Shown one piece after another: positions 35,361-44,071 of a stretch of DNA of 64,000 bases; positions within the stretch are counted from its first letter, which is position 1; each line of letters starts with the position of its first letter. Under the pieces are notes generated by a model, which ran no database searches, was not told the DNA's origin, and saw only the letters and a list, made by a program, of their open reading frames with translations. The stretch spans positions 124,001 to 188,000 of the forward strand of contig JANRJQ010000004.1 in NCBI GenBank assembly GCA_033763895.1, given 5' to 3'. Source of the stretch: Chloroherpetonaceae bacterium. GTDB lineage: Bacteria; Bacteroidota; Chlorobiia; Chlorobiales; Thermochlorobacteraceae. The translations under genes were made by a program, and so were the position numbers.

Positions 35361-35506
35361 GAACGGGTTCTGAAAATTGGCAGGGCTTCTTTTTCGGTCA
35401 GGCGTAGGATGAGACCGTTTCTTGGTTTCGCATTCATCTCAAAGGATTGATTAAATTAACGTTTGAAAGGCAATAACGACACTGCCACACGAATTCATTT
35501 TCATTT

Positions 35507-36292
35507 ATGTTTGAACGATTCAAAGCGAGTTTAACCTCCTCATTTGCAAAAAAAGTTTATGTCACTTTTTTTGCAATTTTAGCAATTGCCATTGTATTTG
35601 ATAAAGTGATGATGCCATTGGTTACAAAAGGTGGTAGAATTACAATAGTTCCGGATGTCAGTGGAAAGACAATGACCCAAGCCACATTAATCCTTGAATC
35701 TGAAGGGCTAAAAGTTAAGGAAGGGTATCAACGGTTCGATCCCAAGAAACCGCTCGGGGTAGTGTTAAGTCAAATTCCAAGTTCCGGCTCTGAGGTAAAA
35801 GCAGGTCGGCATATTTATTTATCGCTCAATGTGAAGCGTAAGCAAAACGCTCCCTTACCTGATTTGGCGGGGCGAACGCTTGCTGATGCAAAATTAACTA
35901 TAGAACGATACGGGCTTTCATTAGGAGATGTACAATTTGCGATTGCCAGTACGAAGTCGCAAGAGGGATTGGTTATGGCTCAATCAATTCCAAAAGGGAC
36001 AATGATTACCGAGGGAACAAAAATTGATTTAACCATTGGAAAAAGTGCTTCCGATTTAGGGCTTCTTCAAGCGAGTGTTCCAGAGGTAACCGGAAAGACG
36101 AGCGGTGAAGCGGAAGCCATCTTAACGGATGCGGGATTTGCAGCACCCGAAATCAAGTATCAATATTCCACGAATTTAATTCCGAACACAGTAATAGGTC
36201 AGGAGCCAATGGCGGGTGTGATGTGGGAGTTGGCGACGCCGGTTAAGCTTATTGTCGCAACGCAAAATCGCGACTTGATTTCTCCGGAATAA
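35507..36292 (+). CDS. Membrane-anchored protein with three PASTA domains
   Basis: 261-residue protein with one N-terminal membrane helix (about 17-38) and an extracytoplasmic part made of three PASTA domains (about 45-110, 113-180, 188-255). Each shows the D-x-x-G-x-T/S...A...L pattern (VPDVSGKTMTQA, LPDLAGRTLADA, VPEVTGKTSGEA). PASTA domains bind peptidoglycan or muropeptides. Unlike PknB or PBP2x, no kinase or transpeptidase domain is attached, so it is a stand-alone cell-wall sensor or anchor, as found in Bacteroidota. Confidence 0.93.
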   Translation: MFERFKASLTSSFAKKVYVTFFAILAIAIVFDKVMMPLVTKGGRITIVPDVSGKTMTQATLILESEGLKVKEGYQRFDPKKPLGVVLSQIPSSGSEVKAGRHIYLSLNVKRKQNAPLPDLAGRTLADAKLTIERYGLSLGDVQFAIASTKSQEGLVMAQSIPKGTMITEGTKIDLTIGKSASDLGLLQASVPEVTGKTSGEAEAILTDAGFAAPEIKYQYSTNLIPNTVIGQEPMAGVMWELATPVKLIVATQNRDLISPE

Positions 36293-36304
36293 ACCGGTTG
36301 ATGT

Positions 36305-39300
36305 TTATGAAATGGTTTCAGCGATTGACTGTATCAAAGCTTCAATTTCAAATGGTTTTCGGATAATCTGAGTAACTCCCTCTGCTTTTAAACGACTGAT
36401 TTCCTCATTCTCCAAGTAGCCGGTCATAAACAAAAATTTCAAATTCGGATTAATCTTTTTCATTTTGACAAAGGCATCATAGCCATTGAGTTCAGGCATA
36501 TTCATATCAAGAATCACAGCATCGTATTTATTTGGATTGGCTTCAATTTCTTGAACGCCTTTCACACCATCTGAAACGGCAGTTGTGAATGCACCTTCCA
36601 TCGTAAGGGTATCGTTTAGAAAATCTCGGATGAAGGCCTCATCTTCAACAATTAGTAGGTTTCGACCATTAATACTTAATGGCCTGCTACTCAAAGAACT
36701 TGAATGTATGTTTTCATTTTTTTCTGCAAGTGGGATGTAGAGATAAAATGTTGTTCCGCTACCCACAACGCTTTCATGAAAAATGAACCCTGAGTGATTT
36801 TTCATTATACCATAAGACATTGCAAGCCCTAATCCGGTTCCTTTACCCGGCTTTTTGGTGGTATAAAATGGTTCAAAAATCTTTTCGCTGATTTCCTCCG
36901 GAATTCCATTACCGTTGTCTTTTAAGGAAAGTTGAAGAAATTTCCCTACAGGACGAAGACCGTATTTTTCGGTAAATTTTGCGGGTAAGCTTTTTAGTGC
37001 TAATTCAAATATCAATTGCCCTTGAAAGTTTTCTTGAGTCAATCGTTCTTGAATTGCATCTATGGCATTCACAGCAAGGTTTAGGATAACTTGTTCAATT
37101 TGTGCTTTATCTCCAAACGCTAAGGGTAGATTTTCTTCGACGCGAGTTTCAATTTTAATTCGCCTATCTAAGGTGGGCTCTAAAATTTGGAGGACTTCAT
37201 CGATACTTTCTTTCATATTGAATTTTGAGGATTCGTACTTGCCCTGCCTTGCAAAGCCAAGCATTTGCCGAACGATTGACGCTGCACGATTTGAATTGGC
37301 AATAATATGCTCGACGCGTTTAAGCTCTTTTGACTCGGGCTCAAATCCTTTTTTTAGAAGTGTTGCATATCCTAGAATTCCCGCTAGGATATTGTTGAAT
37401 TCATGTGCAACCCCACTGGCTAAAACCCCTAACGATTCCATTTTTTGAGATTGAACAAGCTGGAAATACATCTTTTCCTTTTCTAGTTCGGCGATCTTTC
37501 GCTTTGTAATATCCATTACATAGCCATACAATTCTGTAACTCTCCCGTTGGAATCCGTTTTTACTTTTGCAACAGAATAGATCCATTTGATTTGTTTTCC
37601 TGTATGAATTCTTGTTTCAAATTCGTATGGGATCGCTTTCGAAATCGCTGCGTCAATCATCTTCTTTAACTCATCCTTCAAATCGATATGCATGAATACC
37701 AATTCTTCTAAGGAAGGCTCTCCTCTATCAATCTCTCGGTCAAAGATTTGATATGTTTCGTTCGACCAAAAAATCATTTGTTCAGCTTGTTTTTCTAAGG
37801 GATAACGCCAACCGCCGATATGTGCGATTTTTTCTGTATCGGAAAGAAGGGATTGGCTACTGATGAGCAATTTCTCAGTCACTTTTCGATAGGTGATGTC
37901 CAAAGAATTTCCGATTATCCGAATCACTTTTCCGGAAGAATTGATAATTGGGCTAAGACTTGTAAGAAAATATTTTTTTTGATGATTTATCTCTACCTCT
38001 TCTTCATACATCATTTCATCTTTTGCGTCAACACATGCTTGATATCTTGCCTTAAGACGTTGAATGATCTCGTTTGAAAAGACACTATCCAATTCATCAA
38101 TTTTTTTATTTGTTAATAATTGATTTGAAACCCCAATTACTTTTTCATGCGCAGGATTTAATCCGATGACTCTGAATTGGTTTTCTCTCTCAACCTCTAT
38201 AACAAATATTGGGGTGTTGATGCCATAATAAATACTTTGAAGAAATAACTGACTTTCTGTGATTTCCTTTTGAAAGAGTTTATCATTGGTAATTTCCTGT
38301 ATGTATCCTTTCAGAATTTTTACGCCATTGGACTGAACAAAAGGTTTTCCAAAGAAACGAATCCAACACTCGCGTTCGCTTGGTAAATCCAATTCAACTT
38401 CAAAAGAGAAGGAGATATTTTTCAGGATTGACATTTGCAAGGAAGACTCAACCTTTTCTCTATCTAATACCTTAATTTTTTTATAAAATGTATTGAGCGG
38501 ACAAGATGTTGATTCGCCCTCCGACTCAAAAATCCTTTTTATGACGGGAGAGCAACGAATAATTGATTGATTGAGATCGATTTCCCAATTACCGATATTG
38601 GCCAATTCTTCTGTTTCATAAAGAGACAACTCGTGTTGGCGTTGCTTTACTTGAGCCTCAATTATCGCAGTAATATCGCTTTCAATTGCATCCCAAATAA
38701 TTTCTCCGTTATCACCTAATCGAGGAACCACTCTAAAAAGCGAGGTTTTGTCAAAGACTTGGTTAATTCCCTTTCGGACACGTAATTCAAATGCGTTTAA
38801 GCTTTTTGCACTTTCTTCGAGAAGAAACATTGCTTGACTGACGTCTTCAGGATGAAAAATAGTTTTGAGTTTGTTGGGCTCTTGATAAAGCTCGGAAGTG
38901 GTAAAACCGCTAATTTTTTCTATCCCTTGACTGATGAAAGTAAATCTACCGTTTCCGCTTCGATCGCTTACAAATTGATATAAAACAGTATTGGGAAGAT
39001 TATCACCGATTGAAGAGATATATCTGTTCTTTTCATTGAGTTCATTTTGTGAATGAACAAAAGTTGTCACATCTTTTGAGCAAAACGCAATGCAAAAAAC
39101 CTTGCCCATTTCATCTTTTACCGGGATGTATTCAACGCTCCACCAACGCGTAAAATTGGGGAAAGGGATTTCAATTTGAGTCTCAATGATTTTGCCTTCA
39201 AAAGCTTCTTGACAATGTTTAATAAAGCCTTCTTTTGTTTTAGGCTCAGCGTAGTTTAACATTGAATGACCTTCTTCAAGCTTCACCCCAAAAAGTTTTT

Positions 39301-40357
39301 CGATAAATTTTTGAGCTACTTGATTAAATCCAAGAATTTGAAATTCGCGATCAATCAGAAAAATCGATTCACTTGAGCTATTAAAGAAAGCAAGAAGTTT
39401 TAAGCGCTGACTTTCAAGCTTTAAGTGATCAATCTTATGATTTGTAATGTCTTGAACAGAAGTAACCTTAAAGCGTGCCCCATTGAAATCTTGATACAAA
39501 CTTGCTTTAACATGAATGTTTCTTAACGCGCCGTCTTTTCGAATGAGAAGCCACTCACCGTCGGTATTTTTTTCTCCGGCAATAAACGCTGAGTGAATGT
39601 TTTGATATTTTAATTTTTCTTCTGAAGGAATAACAAGCGTGAAATGCTTTCCAATCAGTTCTTCTCGGGTGTAGCCGTAAGTATCACAATAGGCTTTATT
39701 AACTTCCACGAATTTTCCGTTTTCATCGGTGAGGCATAGGCCAATCGGGGTGTTGTCATAAGTTAACCGAAGAAGTTGCTCCTTGTTTTTTAGTTCTGCT
39801 TCTGCAGTTTTTTTTGCGTGAATATCCGTTACTGACCCGTAAGCAAAGACAACTTTTCCCTCTTCATTTAATACGGGTTTAACGCGATCCTCAACCCAGC
39901 AAAGTTGACCGTCCTCCTTTACTATTCGGAATTCAGCGATGGTCTCTTCCCCTTTAATTACTCTTTGAATAATGTCGGAAATGATTGGCAAATCAGGTTC
40001 ATAAATTAACTTGTTCCAATTTCTTTTGTCAAAAATGAGCTCCATCGAATATCCAATCATTTCGATAGAATTTTCTGAAATCCAATCCAATGAGATTTCA
40101 TTTTCATTAACCCGAATGCGATATAAAAAACTTGAATTCACTTCAAATGCGGTTCTGAAATGCTTTTCAGATAAGAATTCAAAGTTTTCATTTTGCGAAA
40201 TCAATTTCTGGGGAACGGAATCCGTAGCTTCTTGGGAGTAATTTTGAGGAAAGGATTGAAGGTGGTGAAATTCGTCGCTAATTAATGCTTTAGCCTTTTG
40301 AAACGAAAGATCATCTTTACAAAATGATCGTAAAAGAGCCCAAAATGAACCGGTCAT
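36305..40357 (-). CDS. Soluble hybrid histidine kinase with seven PAS domains
   Basis: 1350-residue cytoplasmic signalling protein with no membrane helix. After a short lead come seven consecutive PAS-type modules of about 120-130 residues (about 60-960), several closed by the PAC-like D(I/V)T ending. HisKA follows, with the phosphorylated His in GVAHEFNNILAGILG (about 985). The ATPase has N box NLAVNAIDA and KGTGLGLAM, and a C-terminal receiver has VILDMNMPELNGYD (phospho-Asp). This HisKA/ATPase type is common in PAS hybrid kinases. No output regulator is adjacent. It is transcribed alone, convergent with the PASTA gene 12 bp away. Confidence 0.93.
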   Translation of the reverse strand: MTGSFWALLRSFCKDDLSFQKAKALISDEFHHLQSFPQNYSQEATDSVPQKLISQNENFEFLSEKHFRTAFEVNSSFLYRIRVNENEISLDWISENSIEMIGYSMELIFDKRNWNKLIYEPDLPIISDIIQRVIKGEETIAEFRIVKEDGQLCWVEDRVKPVLNEEGKVVFAYGSVTDIHAKKTAEAELKNKEQLLRLTYDNTPIGLCLTDENGKFVEVNKAYCDTYGYTREELIGKHFTLVIPSEEKLKYQNIHSAFIAGEKNTDGEWLLIRKDGALRNIHVKASLYQDFNGARFKVTSVQDITNHKIDHLKLESQRLKLLAFFNSSSESIFLIDREFQILGFNQVAQKFIEKLFGVKLEEGHSMLNYAEPKTKEGFIKHCQEAFEGKIIETQIEIPFPNFTRWWSVEYIPVKDEMGKVFCIAFCSKDVTTFVHSQNELNEKNRYISSIGDNLPNTVLYQFVSDRSGNGRFTFISQGIEKISGFTTSELYQEPNKLKTIFHPEDVSQAMFLLEESAKSLNAFELRVRKGINQVFDKTSLFRVVPRLGDNGEIIWDAIESDITAIIEAQVKQRQHELSLYETEELANIGNWEIDLNQSIIRCSPVIKRIFESEGESTSCPLNTFYKKIKVLDREKVESSLQMSILKNISFSFEVELDLPSERECWIRFFGKPFVQSNGVKILKGYIQEITNDKLFQKEITESQLFLQSIYYGINTPIFVIEVERENQFRVIGLNPAHEKVIGVSNQLLTNKKIDELDSVFSNEIIQRLKARYQACVDAKDEMMYEEEVEINHQKKYFLTSLSPIINSSGKVIRIIGNSLDITYRKVTEKLLISSQSLLSDTEKIAHIGGWRYPLEKQAEQMIFWSNETYQIFDREIDRGEPSLEELVFMHIDLKDELKKMIDAAISKAIPYEFETRIHTGKQIKWIYSVAKVKTDSNGRVTELYGYVMDITKRKIAELEKEKMYFQLVQSQKMESLGVLASGVAHEFNNILAGILGYATLLKKGFEPESKELKRVEHIIANSNRAASIVRQMLGFARQGKYESSKFNMKESIDEVLQILEPTLDRRIKIETRVEENLPLAFGDKAQIEQVILNLAVNAIDAIQERLTQENFQGQLIFELALKSLPAKFTEKYGLRPVGKFLQLSLKDNGNGIPEEISEKIFEPFYTTKKPGKGTGLGLAMSYGIMKNHSGFIFHESVVGSGTTFYLYIPLAEKNENIHSSSLSSRPLSINGRNLLIVEDEAFIRDFLNDTLTMEGAFTTAVSDGVKGVQEIEANPNKYDAVILDMNMPELNGYDAFVKMKKINPNLKFLFMTGYLENEEISRLKAEGVTQIIRKPFEIEALIQSIAETIS

Positions 40358-40450
40358 AACTTAGAACGCGTTATAATCTCAATGATTGATACATACTGAT
40401 GGGAAAATTCTTAGATAATATAACGTATTCAACTTCTTAGGCTTTACTCA

Positions 40451-40483
40451 AAAAAAAAGTGCAGAGTAACTCTGCACTTTTTT
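40451..40483. terminator. Bidirectional terminator after the Spy-like gene
   Basis: GTGCAGAG (40459-40466) pairs with CTCTGCAC (40470-40477), loop TAA, flanked by eight A and six T, which gives a U-tract in either direction. On the minus strand it closes the sigma/peroxidase/Spy-like run; it also lies just upstream of the hybrid kinase. Confidence 0.88.
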
Positions 40484-40500
40484 ATTAGGTTTTGAATCGG

Positions 40501-41043
40501 TTAGTAAGCCCTCATCATTCCTCTTCCTCTTCCGTACCCACCATTTCGCATTGGCATTCTCCGTTGCGCTTGAACACTCATAAAATCAGTAATTGCTTCT
40601 TTTTGAGCATCGGTTTCAGCAAGTTTTAGCACTTCAAAAAGAAATGAGACTCTTGATTCTTCAAGGCTTGATTGCGCTACTGTGACATCCTTTAAGGCTG
40701 ATTTAACCTTTACTTCGTCCGGCTTCTTTGCGCGAAGTAAATCAGCTACGATATCCTCCTTGTCTTCAACAGCACGAAATAGCATCTTCATTTTATCTCG
40801 ATGTTGAACAAACGCTTTTTCAAAATTTTCCATTTGCTTTTCATTAAAACCCACTTGTTCTTTTAAGAACATTTCAAGCCTTGGCTGTCCAAAACCCGGA
40901 TTCCTCCATTGCGGATTTTGCTGACCCCTCCCGACTTGCCCTTGTTGCCCCATTCCGCCGCCGCGCAAAGGTTGCGTTGGTTGTGCAACGGCACTCACGA
41001 TGAACAGGAGTGTTAAGACACTATAAAACATAATTTTTTTCAT
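40501..41043 (-). CDS. Spy/CpxP-like periplasmic protein
   Basis: 180 residues from ATG 41043. A signal peptide (MKKIMFYSVLTLLFIVSAVA) leads to a Gly/Gln/Arg-rich linker, a helical core with LKEQVGFNEKQMENFEKAF (about 55-73), and a Gly/Arg/Met-rich tail. The core matches the LTxxQ-type helical pattern of Spy/CpxP and metal-resistance periplasmic proteins, which act as chaperones or stress sensors. It is the last gene of the run from the ECF sigma factor and resembles the protein at 42398. Confidence 0.78.
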   Translation of the reverse strand: MKKIMFYSVLTLLFIVSAVAQPTQPLRGGGMGQQGQVGRGQQNPQWRNPGFGQPRLEMFLKEQVGFNEKQMENFEKAFVQHRDKMKMLFRAVEDKEDIVADLLRAKKPDEVKVKSALKDVTVAQSSLEESRVSFLFEVLKLAETDAQKEAITDFMSVQAQRRMPMRNGGYGRGRGMMRAY

Positions 41044-41157
41044 TGGTCGAATTGATTGATTATTCATTATTTCTTCTCAGCTGATTACTTATTGGATGCT
41101 CGCTGAATCAATTCCCTTCGCCTTTTTGAAAATTTATTTTGAATTTACAAGTCAAAA

Positions 41158-42369
41158 TTATTTGGTCAGAAACGGATTCGACCAGCGTTTATGAGAATAA
41201 ACGGCACTTCCTGAAAGTGTTTTTAGGAAGGCTTCCAATTGATTTTTCTCATTTTCAGTCAAAGCTAAATTTTGCGGCCTTCCTCCGGGTCTAAGTCGAG
41301 GATCAAGGTTTGTATTGGTACCAATCTGAATCAGGTTGTAATGATTGATGACTTGCTTAAGGGTTTGAAGTGATCCATCATGCATGAAGGCGCCATTCAA
41401 TTGCCCACTTGTATTTAAGATATCTCTTAATGTTGGAGAGCGAGTAACAGTTACATCGGTACCACCTCCAATTTTTGAAATTACGCCGTTATTGAGAGAG
41501 GCCGGATCGATATCAAATTCTGGTGCACGGTGACATCCGCCACATCCTGCGCCTCCGCCTACCCGAACGCCATTTTGATTAAATTGAGGTGCCGCCAGAA
41601 AGAGTCTTTTACCTGCGTTTTCATCTGCTGTATAATTTGCAAAATCAGCTGCATCGTTAACAGCGGAAGTTCGCCCGGCATCATACTTTGAATCAAATGA
41701 TTGAATCGAACGGATAAATGCCGATAGCGACTCTTGAATGCGTTGCTCCGAAATATTCTGATCTCCATAAACAAACTGAAATAGCTCTTGGTAATAATCC
41801 GTCGATTTAAGTTTCTCTAAAAGTCCTTGAAAATTGGGGTTACCGAATTCTCCGCTAAAGCCCATTTCAAGGTGATCTTGAATCGGCTGAGTCGTTTGAG
41901 CTTCTAAACTTGCTGCGCGTTCATCCCAAAAGAACTTGACTTCAACGGCATATCTGGAGTTTATCAATCTCATTGAATGACGGGGCGTATTGCCATTAAT
42001 TCCTTTACTAGCGAGTGATGTGTCACTAAACCCAAATGATTGTTGATGACAACTGGCACAAGCAACGGTATTATTAACACTTAATTTTTTATCATAAAAA
42101 AGGACCCGGCCAAGCGTTGCTTTTGCGTCAAAACCAGAAGGAATTGAACCATTATTTTTTGTGATATAATTTGGCTTAGTCTGTGCTGAATAAGCTTCAA
42201 GTGCGGTGAGAACAATATTATCACCAAAGGTATTTTCAACGGCAGGGTAGGAAGTCGTAACCGGTGTAACAGTCTCTATTTGCTTTTCGGTGCACCCATA
42301 AAACGAAAGTGCAAAAAGAATGATTGAAACAAAAAACCCCTTTGCTCTTTGAGTGTGTTGGTATGTCAT
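41158..42369 (-). CDS. Di-heme cytochrome c peroxidase lipoprotein (CcpA/MauG family)
   Basis: 403-residue periplasmic lipoprotein with lipobox FYGC (Cys26). Two c-heme sites are present: CASCHQQ (about 102) and CGGCHRAPEFD (about 274). The family blocks LGRVLFYDKKLSVNNTVAC, FFWDERA and ALxAFLKTL-type end are visible. Canonical members reduce H2O2 with electrons from cytochrome c; relatives (MauG) oxidise other substrates. Its position between two Spy-like genes and behind an ECF sigma gene points to a peroxide- or envelope-stress regulon. Confidence 0.92.
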   Translation of the reverse strand: MTYQHTQRAKGFFVSIILFALSFYGCTEKQIETVTPVTTSYPAVENTFGDNIVLTALEAYSAQTKPNYITKNNGSIPSGFDAKATLGRVLFYDKKLSVNNTVACASCHQQSFGFSDTSLASKGINGNTPRHSMRLINSRYAVEVKFFWDERAASLEAQTTQPIQDHLEMGFSGEFGNPNFQGLLEKLKSTDYYQELFQFVYGDQNISEQRIQESLSAFIRSIQSFDSKYDAGRTSAVNDAADFANYTADENAGKRLFLAAPQFNQNGVRVGGGAGCGGCHRAPEFDIDPASLNNGVISKIGGGTDVTVTRSPTLRDILNTSGQLNGAFMHDGSLQTLKQVINHYNLIQIGTNTNLDPRLRPGGRPQNLALTENEKNQLEAFLKTLSGSAVYSHKRWSNPFLTK

Positions 42370-42397
42370 AGCTTTTCTTGATTATGTTAGAAAAAAA

Positions 42398-42937
42398 TCA
42401 GGGTGGGCCGCCAAAACCGCCCGGCGGGCGAGGGGGCATCAGGGCGCGGCTCATTTCTTTAAGAAAGAATCTGAATTCGCGTTTTTGTTCAGGCTTACAC
42501 AAGGATGAAATCGCTTGGAAGTGTTCAACGTTTGCCTTATCGATTTTTGCTTCATAGCCGGAAATCACTGTGATAACAGAATCGATTTTATCGGGTTCAA
42601 TTGGTTCTTCGTTTGAAATCAATTGATATAGTAAAGAGCGATTTTCATGAATAAGATCTCGTAATTCTTTGATTTTTTTGAAATGAGACTCTCTTTCTTT
42701 CCGAAAGGCTTGCAACTGCTCTTCCGAAAAATTCACCTTCTCACGCAAGATTATTTCAACTCGTTCAGGATTCAGCCCTCGTCCGCGCCATTCTCTCCGG
42801 TTAAATCGTTTTGGGGAATCCTCTGAAGAAGAATTTTCTTTAAGATGATTCAAAAATAGAACGGCCATTAGAATAAGGTTAAGACCAATTAAGAGAATAA
42901 AGGCAATCCAAATCCAGCGAACCCGAGTTGTAATCAT
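42398..42937 (-). CDS. Membrane-anchored Spy-like heavy-metal-sensor family protein
   Basis: 179 residues. One N-terminal membrane helix (about 8-29) is followed by a periplasmic helical domain with LREKVNFSEEQLQAFRKER (about 64-82) and a Pro/Gly-rich tail ending in PPGGFGGPP. The core is similar to the protein at 40501, and both fit the periplasmic metal-resistance/Spy-like family. Its start overlaps the stop of the small membrane protein upstream by 4 bp. In Bacteroidota, ECF sigma / small membrane protein / Spy-like protein is a recurring arrangement. Confidence 0.82.
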   Translation of the reverse strand: MITTRVRWIWIAFILLIGLNLILMAVLFLNHLKENSSSEDSPKRFNRREWRGRGLNPERVEIILREKVNFSEEQLQAFRKERESHFKKIKELRDLIHENRSLLYQLISNEEPIEPDKIDSVITVISGYEAKIDKANVEHFQAISSLCKPEQKREFRFFLKEMSRALMPPRPPGGFGGPP

Positions 42938-43230
42938 TCCAAATCCTCCGTATCTGTGTGCAAATCATACAATTCAATCACAGTTGCAATGTCTTGATCT
43001 AATGTTGTTTTTTGACTTGTATTAATAAAAATCAAAGAAGCAATATTGATAAAGGCAAAGAGAAGCAGCATTGCCACCTGATAGCGAAGTGCCGGAAATT
43101 GAATTTCCTTGGATTGCCTTGATTGTATTCGGTTGTTGAGCCTTTCAAAAAAATAGGGCTTTGGAGATGCCCTCTGATTAGCACGGAACATCTCGATGAG
43201 CTGATTGAAATCTTTGACTCTGTTTTTCAT
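42934..43230 (-). CDS. Small membrane protein, anti-sigma factor candidate
   Basis: 98 residues with a cytoplasmic N-terminal part (about 1-48, with PKPYFFERLNNRI), one membrane helix (about 49-68) and a short periplasmic tail. The size, topology and position after an ECF sigma gene suggest the cognate membrane anti-sigma factor. It lacks the His-x3-Cys-x2-Cys zinc motif of ZAS-type anti-sigmas, so the assignment rests on context and the short F-x-x-(R/L)-(L/V)-x-x-(R/N)-I pattern common in Bacteroidota. It overlaps the next gene by 4 bp. Confidence 0.65.
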   Translation of the reverse strand: MKNRVKDFNQLIEMFRANQRASPKPYFFERLNNRIQSRQSKEIQFPALRYQVAMLLLFAFINIASLIFINTSQKTTLDQDIATVIELYDLHTDTEDLE

Positions 43231-43366
43231 AACTCGTTCTCCTTTTCGGTATTGTTTCTAATTTTTTTGGGTAGAAAATTCATCATAATCTTCTTGAAAT
43301 GAAGATGAATCGAAACATGCCTTAAATTCTTTGATGCGGCTCATAACAAAAACTTGCGACCCTGAT

Positions 43367-43984
43367 TTATTTTTTTTCAAAATAGACTTTGAGTTTTTGT
43401 TTCATGTTTTCTTTAGCTCGATGAATTAACGATTCTACTGCACCGACGCTGATTTTCATAACCTCAGCAATTTCATCATACTTTAGCCCTTCAATTTTAC
43501 ACATTGTAAGCGCCACACGCTGATTTTCCGGCAAATGGTCTAAGGCAAAGGCTATAGCCTCGCGGTCTTCCTTTTGTTCAAGTTCAATGCCCGGGTGCTC
43601 AAAGACGATGATTTGAGGTTCTTCATCTTCACCAAAACCGAAGAGGGACTTTACCTTTATAAATCTTTGACGGGACTTTTCTTTTCTCAGAAATTCAAGA
43701 CTTTTGGTAATTGAAATTCGATAAATCCAAGTGGAGAGTGATGACTCGCCCCGAAATTGTGTTGCCTTTTCGAATATTGTAATGAATACTTCCTGTGCGA
43801 GATCATCGGCATCGTCTGTTGATTTTACAAATCCCAAACAGGTATTAAAAACCTTGTCTTGAAATTCAGCAACAACTTTTTTCAACGCATCGTTATTGCC
43901 GCTTGCAACAAGGGCCATTCGCGCGATATCATTTGGATAACGGCTTTCTTTTGCTTTTCCGTCATCTAAACTTGTCTCTTGCAT
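43367..43984 (-). CDS. ECF-family RNA polymerase sigma factor
   Basis: 205 residues with region 2 (about 25-100: VFNTCLGFVKSTDDADDLAQEVFITIF, STWIYRISITKSLEFLR), a charged linker of about 35 residues, and region 4 (about 140-195: LPENQRVALTMCKIEGLKYDEIAEVM, GAVESLIHRAKENMK). ECF sigmas direct polymerase to stress promoters when released by their anti-sigma factor. The genes downstream (anti-sigma candidate, Spy-like, peroxidase, Spy-like) are the likely regulon core. The gap 43231-43366 shows no hairpin. Confidence 0.95.
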   Translation of the reverse strand: MQETSLDDGKAKESRYPNDIARMALVASGNNDALKKVVAEFQDKVFNTCLGFVKSTDDADDLAQEVFITIFEKATQFRGESSLSTWIYRISITKSLEFLRKEKSRQRFIKVKSLFGFGEDEEPQIIVFEHPGIELEQKEDREAIAFALDHLPENQRVALTMCKIEGLKYDEIAEVMKISVGAVESLIHRAKENMKQKLKVYFEKK

Positions 43985-44071
43985 TGTTGCGCTTTTAATG
44001 CTTTGAATGAATAAGTCGAATTTTGGTTTAATTGGGAGAAAAAATTGTCTCGTTTGACAATCGCGCTTGAC

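Noticed and set aside
37062-37448. A 128-codon frame opposite the hybrid kinase
   Set aside because: It runs against the HisKA/ATPase core of the kinase and is explained by it.
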